Shown: positions 1-6,124, counted from the first letter of the stretch. The stretch: DNA of 6,929 nt from Chloroflexota bacterium (GCA_030616195.1 JAUWXW010000087.1:1-6929), one strand, 5' to 3'. Notes: a model not told the origin generated them from the letters alone. Numbers and translations are program-made.

Positions 1-1017
1 CTCTTTTGCCTTGGTCAGCTCTATTTCGGGGACTTTGTCCTTGAGCCGATAGATCTCCTCTACGATAGCTTTGACAGCAGTAGGGAGATGCTCTGGGTCG
101 ACGCCGGCATAGACGGTGAGCGAGCCTGTATCCAGATGGTGGTTTACATAACTCTGAATGGCATAGGCAAGACCCCTTTTCTCCCGGATCTCGGTGAAAA
201 GGCGGCTGCTCATGCCTTCTCCCAGGATGATGTTGAGAAGGTCGAGGACAAATCGATCGGGATGCTTGAGAGACAAGCCAGGTAGAGCTAAACAGAGGTG
301 AGCCTGTTCCGTGTCACGATGCTCAGATTGGAATCGTGGTTGAGATTGCTCATCGCTGGCTGGCAAATATGTCTGAGGTGACCCGGTTCGCCAGCTTCCA
401 AAAGCATCCTCCAGCGTAGCCGATGCTTCCTGATGGCTGATATCACCGGCGACGGTCAACACAGTATTGTTGGCCAAGTAGTGGTGGTCAAGGTAGCCAA
501 GTATATCCTGACGAGCAAGTGTGGAAACCGTGGCCTTAGTTCCGGCAACGTCTCTCCCCAGGGGGTGTTCAGGCCACATAAGCTGATCAATGAGTGTATC
601 GACCCGCTGCTGAGGTGAATCGAGGCTCATGTTAATCTCCTCGATGATGATTTGTCTCTCCTTCTCTATGTCGGCCGGGTCAAACTTCGAATTAGATAGC
701 ATGTCAGCCAGGACGTCTACTGCCAGAGCGAAATGTGGGCGGGCTATCTTGCACCAGTAGATAGTCAGCTCCTTGTCGGTGCCGCCATTGAGTATACCGC
801 CTACTCCCTCAATTGCCTCTGATACTTCTTTGGCTGTGGCTCTCTGCTGGGTGCCCTTAAAGCAGAGGTGTTCAATAAAGTGAGAAACGCCAGCCTCCTC
901 ATCGCGCTCATAACGGGAGCCAGTGCCGACGAAAACGCCAAGGGAAACCGACCGAGTATGAGGCATGGCGCTGGTAATGACTCGGAGGCCATTGTCAAGA
1001 AGGCTCTTCTGATACAC
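1..1017 (-). CDS. M16 family zinc metallopeptidase (insulinase/processing-peptidase-like), C-terminus cut by window edge
   Basis: Read on the minus strand, an open frame of 339 codons runs to the window edge without a stop. It begins VYQKSLLDNGLRV, the usual beginning of M16 peptidases. The inverted zinc motif HxxEH is present as H46-F-I-E49-H50. The third zinc ligand is predicted at E126, 76 residues after H50 within ERQIIIEEI, which is the family spacing. A second-domain signature SSRLFTEIREKRGLAYAI follows near residues 270-290. Family members are about 420 residues, so roughly 80 are missing beyond the left edge. I chose the GTG at 1017-1015 because AGGAG lies 6 bases upstream and an in-frame TAG lies further upstream with no ATG between. 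M16 enzymes degrade peptides or process precursors. No signal peptide or membrane segment is visible, so it is probably cytoplasmic. It has its own promoter. The family call is firm; the substrate is unknown. Confidence 0.93.
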   Translation of the reverse strand, partial: MYQKSLLDNGLRVITSAMPHTRSVSLGVFVGTGSRYERDEEAGVSHFIEHLCFKGTQQRATAKEVSEAIEGVGGILNGGTDKELTIYWCKIARPHFALAVDVLADMLSNSKFDPADIEKERQIIIEEINMSLDSPQQRVDTLIDQLMWPEHPLGRDVAGTKATVSTLARQDILGYLDHHYLANNTVLTVAGDISHQEASATLEDAFGSWRTGSPQTYLPASDEQSQPRFQSEHRDTEQAHLCLALPGLSLKHPDRFVLDLLNIILGEGMSSRLFTEIREKRGLAYAIQSYVNHHLDTGSLTVYAGVDPEHLPTAVKAIVEEIYRLKDKVPEIELTKAKE

Positions 1018-1022
1018 GATGT

Positions 1023-1027
1023 CTCCT
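1023..1027 (-). promoter_or_regulatory. Shine-Dalgarno deciding the GTG start of the M16 peptidase
   Basis: AGGAG (inside GAAGGAGA on the minus strand) precedes the GTG codon by 5 bases. No ATG lies in frame between the upstream TAG stop and this point, so the site supports a GTG start. Confidence 0.75.
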
Positions 1028-1038
1028 TCGCTTAGGCT

Positions 1039-1068
1039 ATTCTACGGAAACCGCTCGCTTGGTGTCAA
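1039..1068 (-). promoter_or_regulatory. Sigma-70-type promoter of the M16 peptidase gene
   Basis: On the minus strand a perfect -35 box TTGACA (1068-1063) is followed after 18 bases by TAGAAT (1044-1039), five of six matches to the -10 consensus. Transcription would start about 7 bases downstream and give a leader of under 20 bases before the GTG. The position and quality make this the best promoter candidate in the window. It implies that the peptidase is transcribed independently of the deacetylase operon upstream. Confidence 0.72.
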
Positions 1069-1137
1069 TTCAGGCTCTACTCAGGGTATTTATGTGTGGC
1101 GTTCCAAAGAGTCGCACATGGTCAAAACAAGGATGAA

Positions 1138-1261
1138 ATCCTAAATCCGAAGCACTAAATCAAAGAATTCAAAATTCAAACTGCAAAGTTCAAAATTATC
1201 TTTGAATTCTCCTTTTTGCGTTTTGAATTTTCATCTTCGGTCGTTTGAATTTGTTTAGGAT
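1138..1261. repeat. AT-rich nested inverted repeat in the intergenic region
   Basis: Several arms nest around a centre near 1190-1200. ATCCTAAA (1138-1145) pairs with TTTAGGAT (1254-1261), CCGAAG (1147-1152) with CTTCGG (1235-1240), AAAATTCAAA (1171-1180) with TTTGAATTTT (1222-1231), and AGAATTCAAA (1164-1173) with TTTGAATTCT (1201-1210). The last two pairings compete, so alternative folds are possible. Degenerate units of the ATTCAAA and TTTAGGAT kind are familiar to me as intergenic repeats in genomes of uncultured anaerobic bacteria; that is recollection, not a search. The element lies downstream of the HDAC-like gene and could end or stabilise that transcript. I see no open frame of note in 1018-1379 apart from this element and the promoter. 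Confidence 0.6.
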
Positions 1262-1379
1262 CTAGAAATTAGGGTTTAGAGTTTCCCTGCATTCTTTGTA
1301 TCCTTGCCTCATACGCGCCCATTTGTGTCGTCACATATGGGAGAGACGAATAGGTTAGGTGCGGCGCGGCCAGGCATGC

Positions 1380-2243
1380 CTACTGGCTCTGGTCTTGTCC
1401 AGCCAGCACCCGGATAACCTGTGGGATGAGGTGACGGGCCAGGTCGCGGCGGCTGCCTCCGCACAGGACTACGATGAGCCTGTCGCGGCAGATCTCGTCA
1501 GCCGTTTTCCTGAACACTTGGGCGAGGCGCAAGTGCGTGTCAGTCGTAATACCGATATCGCCATAATCACCCTGGGTTCCGTCATAACCCCAGTTCCAGA
1601 ACATGGCCTCTGGGTGAAAGGCTTTTGCCCGGGGCACGAAGTTCTCTCTGACCAGATTCAGATACTCCGCATCGTTTGTCCTCCACGGGACGCGGATATT
1701 TACGTTATTGTTTTTGTCTGAGGAACTACCTGTGCAGAAGCACATATAAAGCATGTCTGGATCGTTTTCAAAGATATCCCAGGTGCCATCGCCGTGGTGA
1801 GCATCGGTGTCTACGATGGCGAGCCGTTTGACTCCGAAGTGCTTTCTCAACTCATGTACGGCCATGGCTGCACCATTGAAATAGCATCCGCCACCGAAGA
1901 AACGGGTGCCGGCGTGATGGTCTCCATATCCGGTGAAGACGAAGGCCTTATCTATCTCGCCTTGCCATATTCTGATAGCGGCTGCTACCGTACCTGCGGC
2001 TGAGAAGAGTGCTCCCTGGAAGACCTGGCTTCTCTTTATCTCCTTCACCATCTCTGGGGCGTGGACTTGACAAAGGACGTCCTCAGAGATAGGTTCCAGG
2101 TCAAAGGAAGAGGGGGGTTTCAGGGGATAGAAGGCGTCGTAAAGGAAAACATCGTCTTTTTCCAGGATTCCGGCCAGCGCTTCAGGAAAATCTCGCAGCC
2201 TTTCCCCGTCCTGATAGTGAAAGAATATGCCGGTCCGTTTCAT
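1380..2243 (-). CDS. Histone deacetylase-like (HDAC/AcuC superfamily) zinc deacylase with Tyr-to-Ser at the catalytic Tyr position
   Basis: The 287-residue product is a single arginase/deacetylase-fold domain. Numbering from the GTG one codon upstream (2246): the N-terminal lobe ends at VHAPEMVKEIKR and AAGTVAAA (61-90). The His-His pair is H110-H111 in GDHHAG, where most relatives read PPGHHA. Zinc ligands D148 and H150 lie in DTDAHHGDGT, and the third is D222 in GYDGTQGD. The usual GGY near the end reads CGGS (S265), so the Tyr that polarises the substrate carbonyl is absent. Known family members remove acetyl or other acyl groups from lysines, polyamines or small molecules; the substrate here is unknown. 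ATG 2243 directly follows GTG 2246 and neither has a strong Shine-Dalgarno. The start lies just after the stop of the preceding ORF, so translation is probably coupled. It is the last gene of the operon and is cytoplasmic by absence of signals. Family call firm, activity uncertain. Confidence 0.88.
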   Translation of the reverse strand: MKRTGIFFHYQDGERLRDFPEALAGILEKDDVFLYDAFYPLKPPSSFDLEPISEDVLCQVHAPEMVKEIKRSQVFQGALFSAAGTVAAAIRIWQGEIDKAFVFTGYGDHHAGTRFFGGGCYFNGAAMAVHELRKHFGVKRLAIVDTDAHHGDGTWDIFENDPDMLYMCFCTGSSSDKNNNVNIRVPWRTNDAEYLNLVRENFVPRAKAFHPEAMFWNWGYDGTQGDYGDIGITTDTHLRLAQVFRKTADEICRDRLIVVLCGGSRRDLARHLIPQVIRVLAGQDQSQ

Positions 2244-2257
2244 CACTTGATAGTCAT

Positions 2258-2497
2258 CTATCTCGTTGTGACTCCTGCTGCCAGCAAGGCGATCTCATAG
2301 GTCAGGGGCATCCTTTGAATATCTTTTATGTGCCCCTCCGAATGTACCAGTCTCAGGTCTTCTACCATTGCCGGCTCGGCCATAACCACCTCAAAATGCG
2401 GCGATACCTCTCTTATGATGCCCTCCATCCGGCCTGCTTTGGCAGCAGGATCGCTGGCGTAGACCTCTTCGTATCGCCGGTGGTAAACAACCTTCAT
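2258..2497 (-). CDS. Short ORF: N-terminal fragment of a histone-deacetylase-like protein (truncated paralogue or small accessory protein)
   Basis: The 79-residue product starts MKVVYHRRYEEVY, like the first strand of HDAC-superfamily proteins. It continues through GRMEGIIRE and the conserved block VEDLRLVHSEGHIKDI to ALLAAG, then ends after VTTR at TAG. This matches only the first quarter of the fold; the His-His pair and all zinc ligands would lie beyond the stop. It aligns with the corresponding part of the downstream HDAC gene (DVLCQVHAPEMVKEI, ALFSAAG) at low identity, so it is a diverged second copy, not a sequencing duplicate. The DNA after the stop runs directly into the downstream gene, so the missing part is deleted rather than frameshifted. 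The ATG overlaps the macrodomain TGA as ATGA, with GGTGAG 5 bases upstream. It may be a decaying remnant kept because its translation delivers ribosomes to the next gene, or a real small partner. Confidence 0.6.
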   Translation of the reverse strand: MKVVYHRRYEEVYASDPAAKAGRMEGIIREVSPHFEVVMAEPAMVEDLRLVHSEGHIKDIQRMPLTYEIALLAAGVTTR

Positions 2498-3057
2498 CCC
2501 ATCTCACCCGTTCCAGGCATCAGCCTTTCCAGGGTTGTAGCATAGGCCTGGTAGGTTCCAGCATCGAAGAGGACAAAAGCCACGGTGTCCAGGGATTCTT
2601 CCCGGCGCAGGAAGTCAATCACGGTTTGAAGGGCTACCTCTGCGGCTTGCCCAACAGGGTAGCCATAGGCACCGGTGCTGATTGAAGGGAAGGACACGCT
2701 TCTCAAGCCCTTCGCCACCGCTATGTTGAGGCTTTCGCGGTAGGCGCTGGCCAGGAGCTCGGGCTCACTGCGGTCGCCGCCCCGCCAGATAGGACCCACG
2801 GTATGAATTACATATCTGGCTCTGAGATTTCCTCCCGTGGTGATAACGGCCTGACCTGGAGGCAGGCGGCCCTGCTGGGAAACGATTTGCTTGCACTCTT
2901 CCACAATGGCTGGTCCTCCGGCACGGTGGATGGCGCCGTCCACTCCACCCCCACCCATCAGGCTGGAGTTGGCAGCGTTTACTATGGCGTCTGTTGACTG
3001 CCTGGTGATATCTCCCTGAACTAAGGAAAGCCTGGTCTTGTTGACAGTGACCTCCAT
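2494..3057 (-). CDS. Macrodomain protein, YmdB-like (O-acetyl-ADP-ribose deacetylase / ADP-ribosyl hydrolase type)
   Basis: The 187-residue product is one complete macrodomain. Visible motifs are G15-D16 in VQGDITRQ (adenine-contacting Asp), N27-A-A-N30, the glycine-rich loop GGGGVDGAIHRAGG (35-48) with D40, VIHTVGPIW (83-91), and the phosphate-binding loop SISTGAYGYP (125-134). Length and motifs fit the bacterial YmdB/MacroD type, which hydrolyses O-acetyl-ADP-ribose and removes mono-ADP-ribose from acidic side chains. The open frame extends 29 codons further upstream, but that part reads through the palindrome and lacks conservation. GAGGAG placed 6 bases before ATG 3057 decides the start. 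The stop overlaps the next ATG by four bases. The neighbouring deacetylase-like gene suggests work on acyl or ADP-ribosyl groups; this link is inferred. Confidence 0.92.
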   Translation of the reverse strand: MEVTVNKTRLSLVQGDITRQSTDAIVNAANSSLMGGGGVDGAIHRAGGPAIVEECKQIVSQQGRLPPGQAVITTGGNLRARYVIHTVGPIWRGGDRSEPELLASAYRESLNIAVAKGLRSVSFPSISTGAYGYPVGQAAEVALQTVIDFLRREESLDTVAFVLFDAGTYQAYATTLERLMPGTGEMG

Positions 3058-3063
3058 TTTTCG

Positions 3064-3069
3064 CTCCTC
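3064..3069 (-). promoter_or_regulatory. Shine-Dalgarno deciding the macrodomain start
   Basis: GAGGAG on the minus strand lies 6 bases before ATG 3057. The more upstream ATG at 3144 sits inside the palindrome and is less plausible, so this site sets the protein at 187 residues. Confidence 0.8.
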
Positions 3070-3121
3070 ATTGTTTAATCGGTTTACTTGCCAGGCTGAA
3101 GCTCGCCACCTCGACTTGCGG

Positions 3122-3149
3122 GTAGGTTGCCCGACGTCGGGCAACCTAC
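3122..3149. repeat. 28-bp perfect palindrome between the ArsA-like and macrodomain genes
   Basis: GTAGGTTGCCCGAC (3122-3135) is followed immediately by its exact reverse complement (3136-3149), with no spacer. It starts at the base next to the TGA stop of the ArsA-like gene. As RNA it would form a stem of about 12 pairs closed by a tetraloop. No T-run follows on either strand, so it is not a classical intrinsic terminator. It may be a REP-type dispersed palindrome, an mRNA-stabilising or attenuating hairpin inside the operon, or a dimer-binding site. Confidence 0.85.
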
Positions 3150-4049
3150 TCAGGTCTTCGGGCTGCTGTCGAATAGTCTTCTCTCCACCTCTCTCAGCCT
3201 CTCCGTTCCTTTTATCTCATGAGGGAAAAGGGGCAACCTGGTAGAGCTGGTTCCGTAGCTATTCTCTATTTCCATGAGGTAGCCCTGCTGCATGCGTGCC
3301 TTGTTGAGAAGAAAGGGAGAATCGGTCTCCTCTACTACCTGGTTGATGATTATGTGGCCAATATGAAGTCCATAGTTGTGAAATTCAGCAAATATACCCT
3401 CGAGCTGACGTACAGCCAGGGCCTCGGCTATGGTTACGAGGTTGAATTCTACGCCATTTTTGAGGAATTCCATGTCCTTGTCGGAGAGCTGTTGCCACTC
3501 CTTGATAACCCCAAGGACAGAGCGTTTCTTCCGCCGCGTTATCTTAAGAGAGGAGTAAATCCGGGGTGCCGGCTTAAGGTGCTGGGTGAGCATAGAGGGC
3601 ATCCCAAGCAGGCCAAGGGTTTGACCTGCCGGAGCGGTGTCCCATACTACTGTTTCAAACTCTCCAGATTCGCTGATCTCCCTGATATAGTCAACCATGA
3701 ACTCCTCTTTGAGTCCGGGCAGTACAGAGGCAATGAAATCCGCAAAGTCTTCGTAGCTGATGCTAACAAAGGAGGAGAAAACGTCGTATACCTCAGGTCC
3801 GAACCTCTTGTCCCACAGTGCCTTCACGTCATCGTAGCTTATCTCATCCACGTAGAGGTTGTCGGTGACCTTTGCCGGCTTTTGGCGGCTTTCCAGCTCA
3901 AAGATGTGCCGCAGGGATGGCGTGAAGTCGGTAGAGATGACCAAGGTCTTTCTGCCTGTGGTGGCATAGTGCAAAGCGGTGGCGGCAGCGCAGGTTGTCT
4001 TGCCTACTCCTCCCTTGCCACAGAACATAATGACATTCTTGGAGTTCAT
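3150..4049 (-). CDS. ArsA/Get3 family ATPase (single-domain, divergent)
   Basis: The 299-residue product opens with the deviant Walker A GKGGVGKT (11-18). The switch I segment is STDFTPSLRHIF (39-50), where the family usually has DPAHS. Switch II is DTAPAGQTL (137-145), close to the family's DTAPTGHTL. IINQV (234-238) carries the Asn expected near the base, and the end LPLFPHEIKGTERL (272-285) is the usual ArsA/Get3 tail. Residues about 70-125 and 165-200 form the variable helical region that holds clients in Get3. No CxxC zinc motif is present and only Cys10 and Cys20 appear, both at the P-loop. A dimeric arsenite pump ATPase with cysteine metal sites is therefore unlikely. Such ATPases work as cytoplasmic dimers handling metals, membrane-protein tails or other partners; the client here is unknown. 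It is the first gene of the operon, and 92 bases with a palindrome separate it from the macrodomain gene. The start has only a weak Shine-Dalgarno (AGG or GGGGG). Confidence 0.88.
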   Translation of the reverse strand: MNSKNVIMFCGKGGVGKTTCAAATALHYATTGRKTLVISTDFTPSLRHIFELESRQKPAKVTDNLYVDEISYDDVKALWDKRFGPEVYDVFSSFVSISYEDFADFIASVLPGLKEEFMVDYIREISESGEFETVVWDTAPAGQTLGLLGMPSMLTQHLKPAPRIYSSLKITRRKKRSVLGVIKEWQQLSDKDMEFLKNGVEFNLVTIAEALAVRQLEGIFAEFHNYGLHIGHIIINQVVEETDSPFLLNKARMQQGYLMEIENSYGTSSTRLPLFPHEIKGTERLREVERRLFDSSPKT

Positions 4050-4152
4050 CCTATGTGGCCCCCAACCCGTTCATGACGCACGATCAATTACTAGATTAGC
4101 ATATTGGTGATGAGAAGGCCATTGCAGGGCTAGTGCTTCCAAATCTCTATCA

Positions 4153-4175
4153 CCCACAAGCTGAGCGCTTGTGGG
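4153..4175. repeat. 9-bp hairpin in the leader of the ArsA-like gene
   Basis: CCCACAAGC (4153-4161) and GCTTGTGGG (4167-4175) are perfect inverted arms around a 5-base loop. No T-run follows on either strand, so an intrinsic terminator is poorly supported. It lies between the kinase stop and the ArsA-like start, inside the untranslated leader if the upstream promoter is real. The remainder of 4050-4282 shows no gene. Confidence 0.6.
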
Positions 4176-4200
4176 CGGCACCCCGGCGGAAAAGACGGGG

Positions 4201-4215
4201 ATAAAGTTCCTTTAT
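4201..4215. promoter_or_regulatory. Operator-like inverted repeat over the candidate -10 box
   Basis: ATAAAG and CTTTAT are separated by three bases in a perfect 15-base dyad that covers most of the predicted -10 element and the likely start of transcription. A repressor dimer bound there would block initiation. AT-rich dyads of this size also occur by chance, and no regulator gene is in the window. Confidence 0.3.
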
Positions 4216-4241
4216 AGCAAGAATTGGGGTGATACAGTTAA
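4211..4241 (-). promoter_or_regulatory. Candidate promoter for the ArsA-macrodomain-HDAC operon
   Basis: On the minus strand TATAAA (4216-4211) is preceded by TGC, making an extended -10 (TGnTATAAA). A weak -35-like TTAACT lies 19 bases further upstream (4241-4236). A TTGACC at 4260-4255 is an alternative -35 for a poorer -10. The resulting leader to ATG 4049 would be about 155 bases and include the 9-bp hairpin. The operon might instead be read through from the kinase gene. Confidence 0.42.
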
Positions 4242-4282
4242 GGAAAGGAGATTAGGTCAAACGAAGCTAGCCCTTGCCGTCC

Positions 4283-5887
4283 CTAGTCGACATCAGCACG
4301 TAGCGGCACAGAGAAGCCGAAGGTGCTGCCTCTGCCCTTCCGGCTGTTCACCCATATCTTGCCTCCGTGACGCTCTATCAGTCTCTTGCACAGAGCCAGC
4401 CCCAACCCAAGTCCATTGAGCCGTGATCCAGCACTTTTCACATGGTAGTAGGGTTCGAATACCCACTGCTGGTCCTTCTTGGCTATGCCAGGTCCCGCAT
4501 CCTCGACTTCCACCACCAGATTGTCATTATCCTCCCTGGCCCTCAGAGTAATCCTTCCGCCGTCAGGAGTCCATTTGAAAGCATTGTCCAGCAAATTGAG
4601 CACAACCTCCCGCAGGCGCCCTTCGTCAGCCCAGACTGGCGGGAGCGAAGAGGGTAGTTCCAGGACAAGGGATTGCCCCCGATTGGAAGCCACTGGTGTC
4701 ATCTCGCCAGCTACACTCCGAAGCATTTCCAGCGGGTCTAGCTGCAGGCGATTCAATCGGAGCATGCCCATCTCACCTCTGGCTATGTCGAGTAATTCAT
4801 CAATCCTTTTGTCTAGCCTCAAGATGCTTCGGTCAATGTTCGTAGCCAATCTCAGCAAAGGTCCTTCCGGGAGCTCTTCAACCAGCAACCCACTTGAAGC
4901 CGCTATCGCAGTGACTGGCGTCTTTAGCTCATGTACCAGTCCCCTGGTGAACTCCACGCGCCTCTTCATTTCCTGTTCCAGCCTTAGTCGCAGCTCACTT
5001 TCCCGTTCGTAAGCCTCTTGCAGCTTCTCCTCCGCCCTCTTGCGCTCGGTGACGTCACGCACAACTGAGAAATTGGCCGGCCTGCCCTGGTATTGGATAG
5101 TCCTCGAACGTGCTTCTACCTCCTTTACTGTCCCATCCTTGCACTGAATCTTCGTCTCATAGGCAGGGGGAAGTTTCTTGCCTGCCATCCGTGATCGAAA
5201 TCTTCGGGCAACCAGGTGTCTAAGTTCAGGCACCACCATATCCAAAAAGGGCATACCTGCCATTTCTTCAACCGTATAGCCACTGATCTCTGTCATAGCC
5301 TCGTTAGTGAACCTGAAGACTCCATCTTGTGCTATCATTACCCCGTCCACCGCCTGCTCTACCAGGGCAGCGTACTTCGCCTCAGATTCCCGCAGCACCT
5401 CCTCAACCCGCTTCCGCTCGGTGATATCACGGTAGTTAGCAACAACGCCCTGCACTTGGGGATCGTCGAGGAGATTGTTGCCTATACCTTCCAACCAATG
5501 CCATGAGTCATCCTTATGTCGAAAACGCAGTTCCGTTGACATAGGCGTCCTCGGGTTATTGAGAATGGAGGCAAAGATGCCAGCGACGTTGGGCACATCG
5601 TCTGGGTGGACAAACTCCAGCATGGGCTTGCCAACCAAGTCCTGTGGCCCATAGCCGAGGATTCGTTCAGCGGAGGGGCTCTCGTAGACTATGATTCCTT
5701 CAGCATTTAAGATGGCCACGGCGTCAGAGGCGTTCTCGATAAGCGCTCTAAAGTGCTCTCCGCTCTGCCGCAGCTCCTCCGCCGCCGGCTGGCGCTGGGT
5801 TTCCGATGCTTCGAGCTTGGCAACTCGTTGGCGCATTTCTACCAATTCACTTATGAGCTGTTCCTTCGTCTTACCTTCGTCCCTCAT
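4283..5887 (-). CDS. Soluble sensor histidine kinase, PAS-PAS-HisKA-HATPase_c
   Basis: The 534-residue product begins with a charged coiled coil (about 5-45) and has two PAS domains (about 43-157 and 168-283), each ending in the PAS-associated RDITERKR or RDVTERKR. A second coiled coil follows (about 284-310). HisKA has the phosphoacceptor H319 in GLVHELKTPVTAI. The ATPase domain shows the N box NLLDN (431-435), G1 box DAGPGI (463-468), F box FEPYY (477-481) and G2 box GLGLGLA (492-498). All catalytic boxes are intact, so it should autophosphorylate and pass phosphate to a response regulator. No membrane segment is present, so it senses an intracellular signal, possibly redox or a bound ligand; no haem or flavin motif can be assigned by eye. 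I chose ATG 5887 because AGGGGG sits 6 bases upstream; the frame extends 14 codons further without support. No response regulator lies next to it. Confidence 0.94.
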   Translation of the reverse strand: MRDEGKTKEQLISELVEMRQRVAKLEASETQRQPAAEELRQSGEHFRALIENASDAVAILNAEGIIVYESPSAERILGYGPQDLVGKPMLEFVHPDDVPNVAGIFASILNNPRTPMSTELRFRHKDDSWHWLEGIGNNLLDDPQVQGVVANYRDITERKRVEEVLRESEAKYAALVEQAVDGVMIAQDGVFRFTNEAMTEISGYTVEEMAGMPFLDMVVPELRHLVARRFRSRMAGKKLPPAYETKIQCKDGTVKEVEARSRTIQYQGRPANFSVVRDVTERKRAEEKLQEAYERESELRLRLEQEMKRRVEFTRGLVHELKTPVTAIAASSGLLVEELPEGPLLRLATNIDRSILRLDKRIDELLDIARGEMGMLRLNRLQLDPLEMLRSVAGEMTPVASNRGQSLVLELPSSLPPVWADEGRLREVVLNLLDNAFKWTPDGGRITLRAREDNDNLVVEVEDAGPGIAKKDQQWVFEPYYHVKSAGSRLNGLGLGLALCKRLIERHGGKIWVNSRKGRGSTFGFSVPLRADVD

Positions 5888-5893
5888 CTTGCA

Positions 5894-5899
5894 CCCCCT
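5894..5899 (-). promoter_or_regulatory. Shine-Dalgarno deciding the kinase start
   Basis: AGGGGG on the minus strand lies 6 bases before ATG 5887. It favours the internal methionine MRDEGKTKEQ over a start 14 codons upstream. Confidence 0.72.
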
Positions 5900-5994
5900 G
5901 GCTACGACGACACATTGATCCAATGGCAAGACAGGCTAACCCTTAGGTGGCTAAGTGTGCCTCGTTGCATTTGTAGGTCGGAACCTCTTGCGAC

Positions 5995-6003
5995 ATTATA
6001 ACA
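5995..6003 (-). promoter_or_regulatory. Extended -10 promoter element upstream of the kinase
   Basis: TGTTATAAT on the minus strand combines a perfect TATAAT (6000-5995) with the TGn extension. No good -35 box is at 16-18 bases, which is typical for extended -10 promoters. Transcription would begin about 100 bases before the kinase ATG. It indicates that the kinase is transcribed separately from the rhomboid gene. Confidence 0.6.
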
Positions 6004-6110
6004 CGCCAAACTCAGCTTGGATGCAAATTCAGGCTTGTGTGAAACACTGACTGGCACTGGACGGACAGGCAATGGACAAGAAGTGGTAGCTGTGGGTTAA
6101 TCAATGCGAG

Positions 6111-6124
6111 CCTTACGCGTAAGG
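6111..6124. repeat. 14-bp perfect palindrome CCTTACGCGTAAGG
   Basis: CCTTACG is followed directly by its reverse complement CGTAAGG. It lies in the gene-free stretch between the rhomboid and kinase genes, about 110 bases upstream of the kinase -10 element. It could bind a dimeric regulator, but nothing else supports this. Confidence 0.4.

Noticed and set aside
801..998. A 65-codon minus-strand open frame inside the M16 gene
   Set aside because: It is an out-of-frame reading of the M16 peptidase, whose HxxEH frame is unambiguous.
3058..3144. N-terminal extension of the macrodomain protein by 29 residues
   Set aside because: It would translate through the palindrome, has no conserved content, and ATG 3057 has a strong Shine-Dalgarno.
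3122..3149. Intrinsic terminator at the palindrome
   Set aside because: No run of T follows on either strand, and the downstream genes appear to belong to the same operon.
3219..4076. A long plus-strand open frame of 285 codons
   Set aside because: It lies opposite the ArsA-like gene, whose motifs are clear on the minus strand. The plus-strand translation shows no domain.
4153..4175. Intrinsic terminator or known riboswitch in the kinase-ATPase gap
   Set aside because: The hairpin lacks a T-run, and I could not match the surrounding bases to any riboswitch core.
5888..5929. Kinase start 14 codons upstream
   Set aside because: No Shine-Dalgarno supports it, whereas AGGGGG is correctly placed for ATG 5887.
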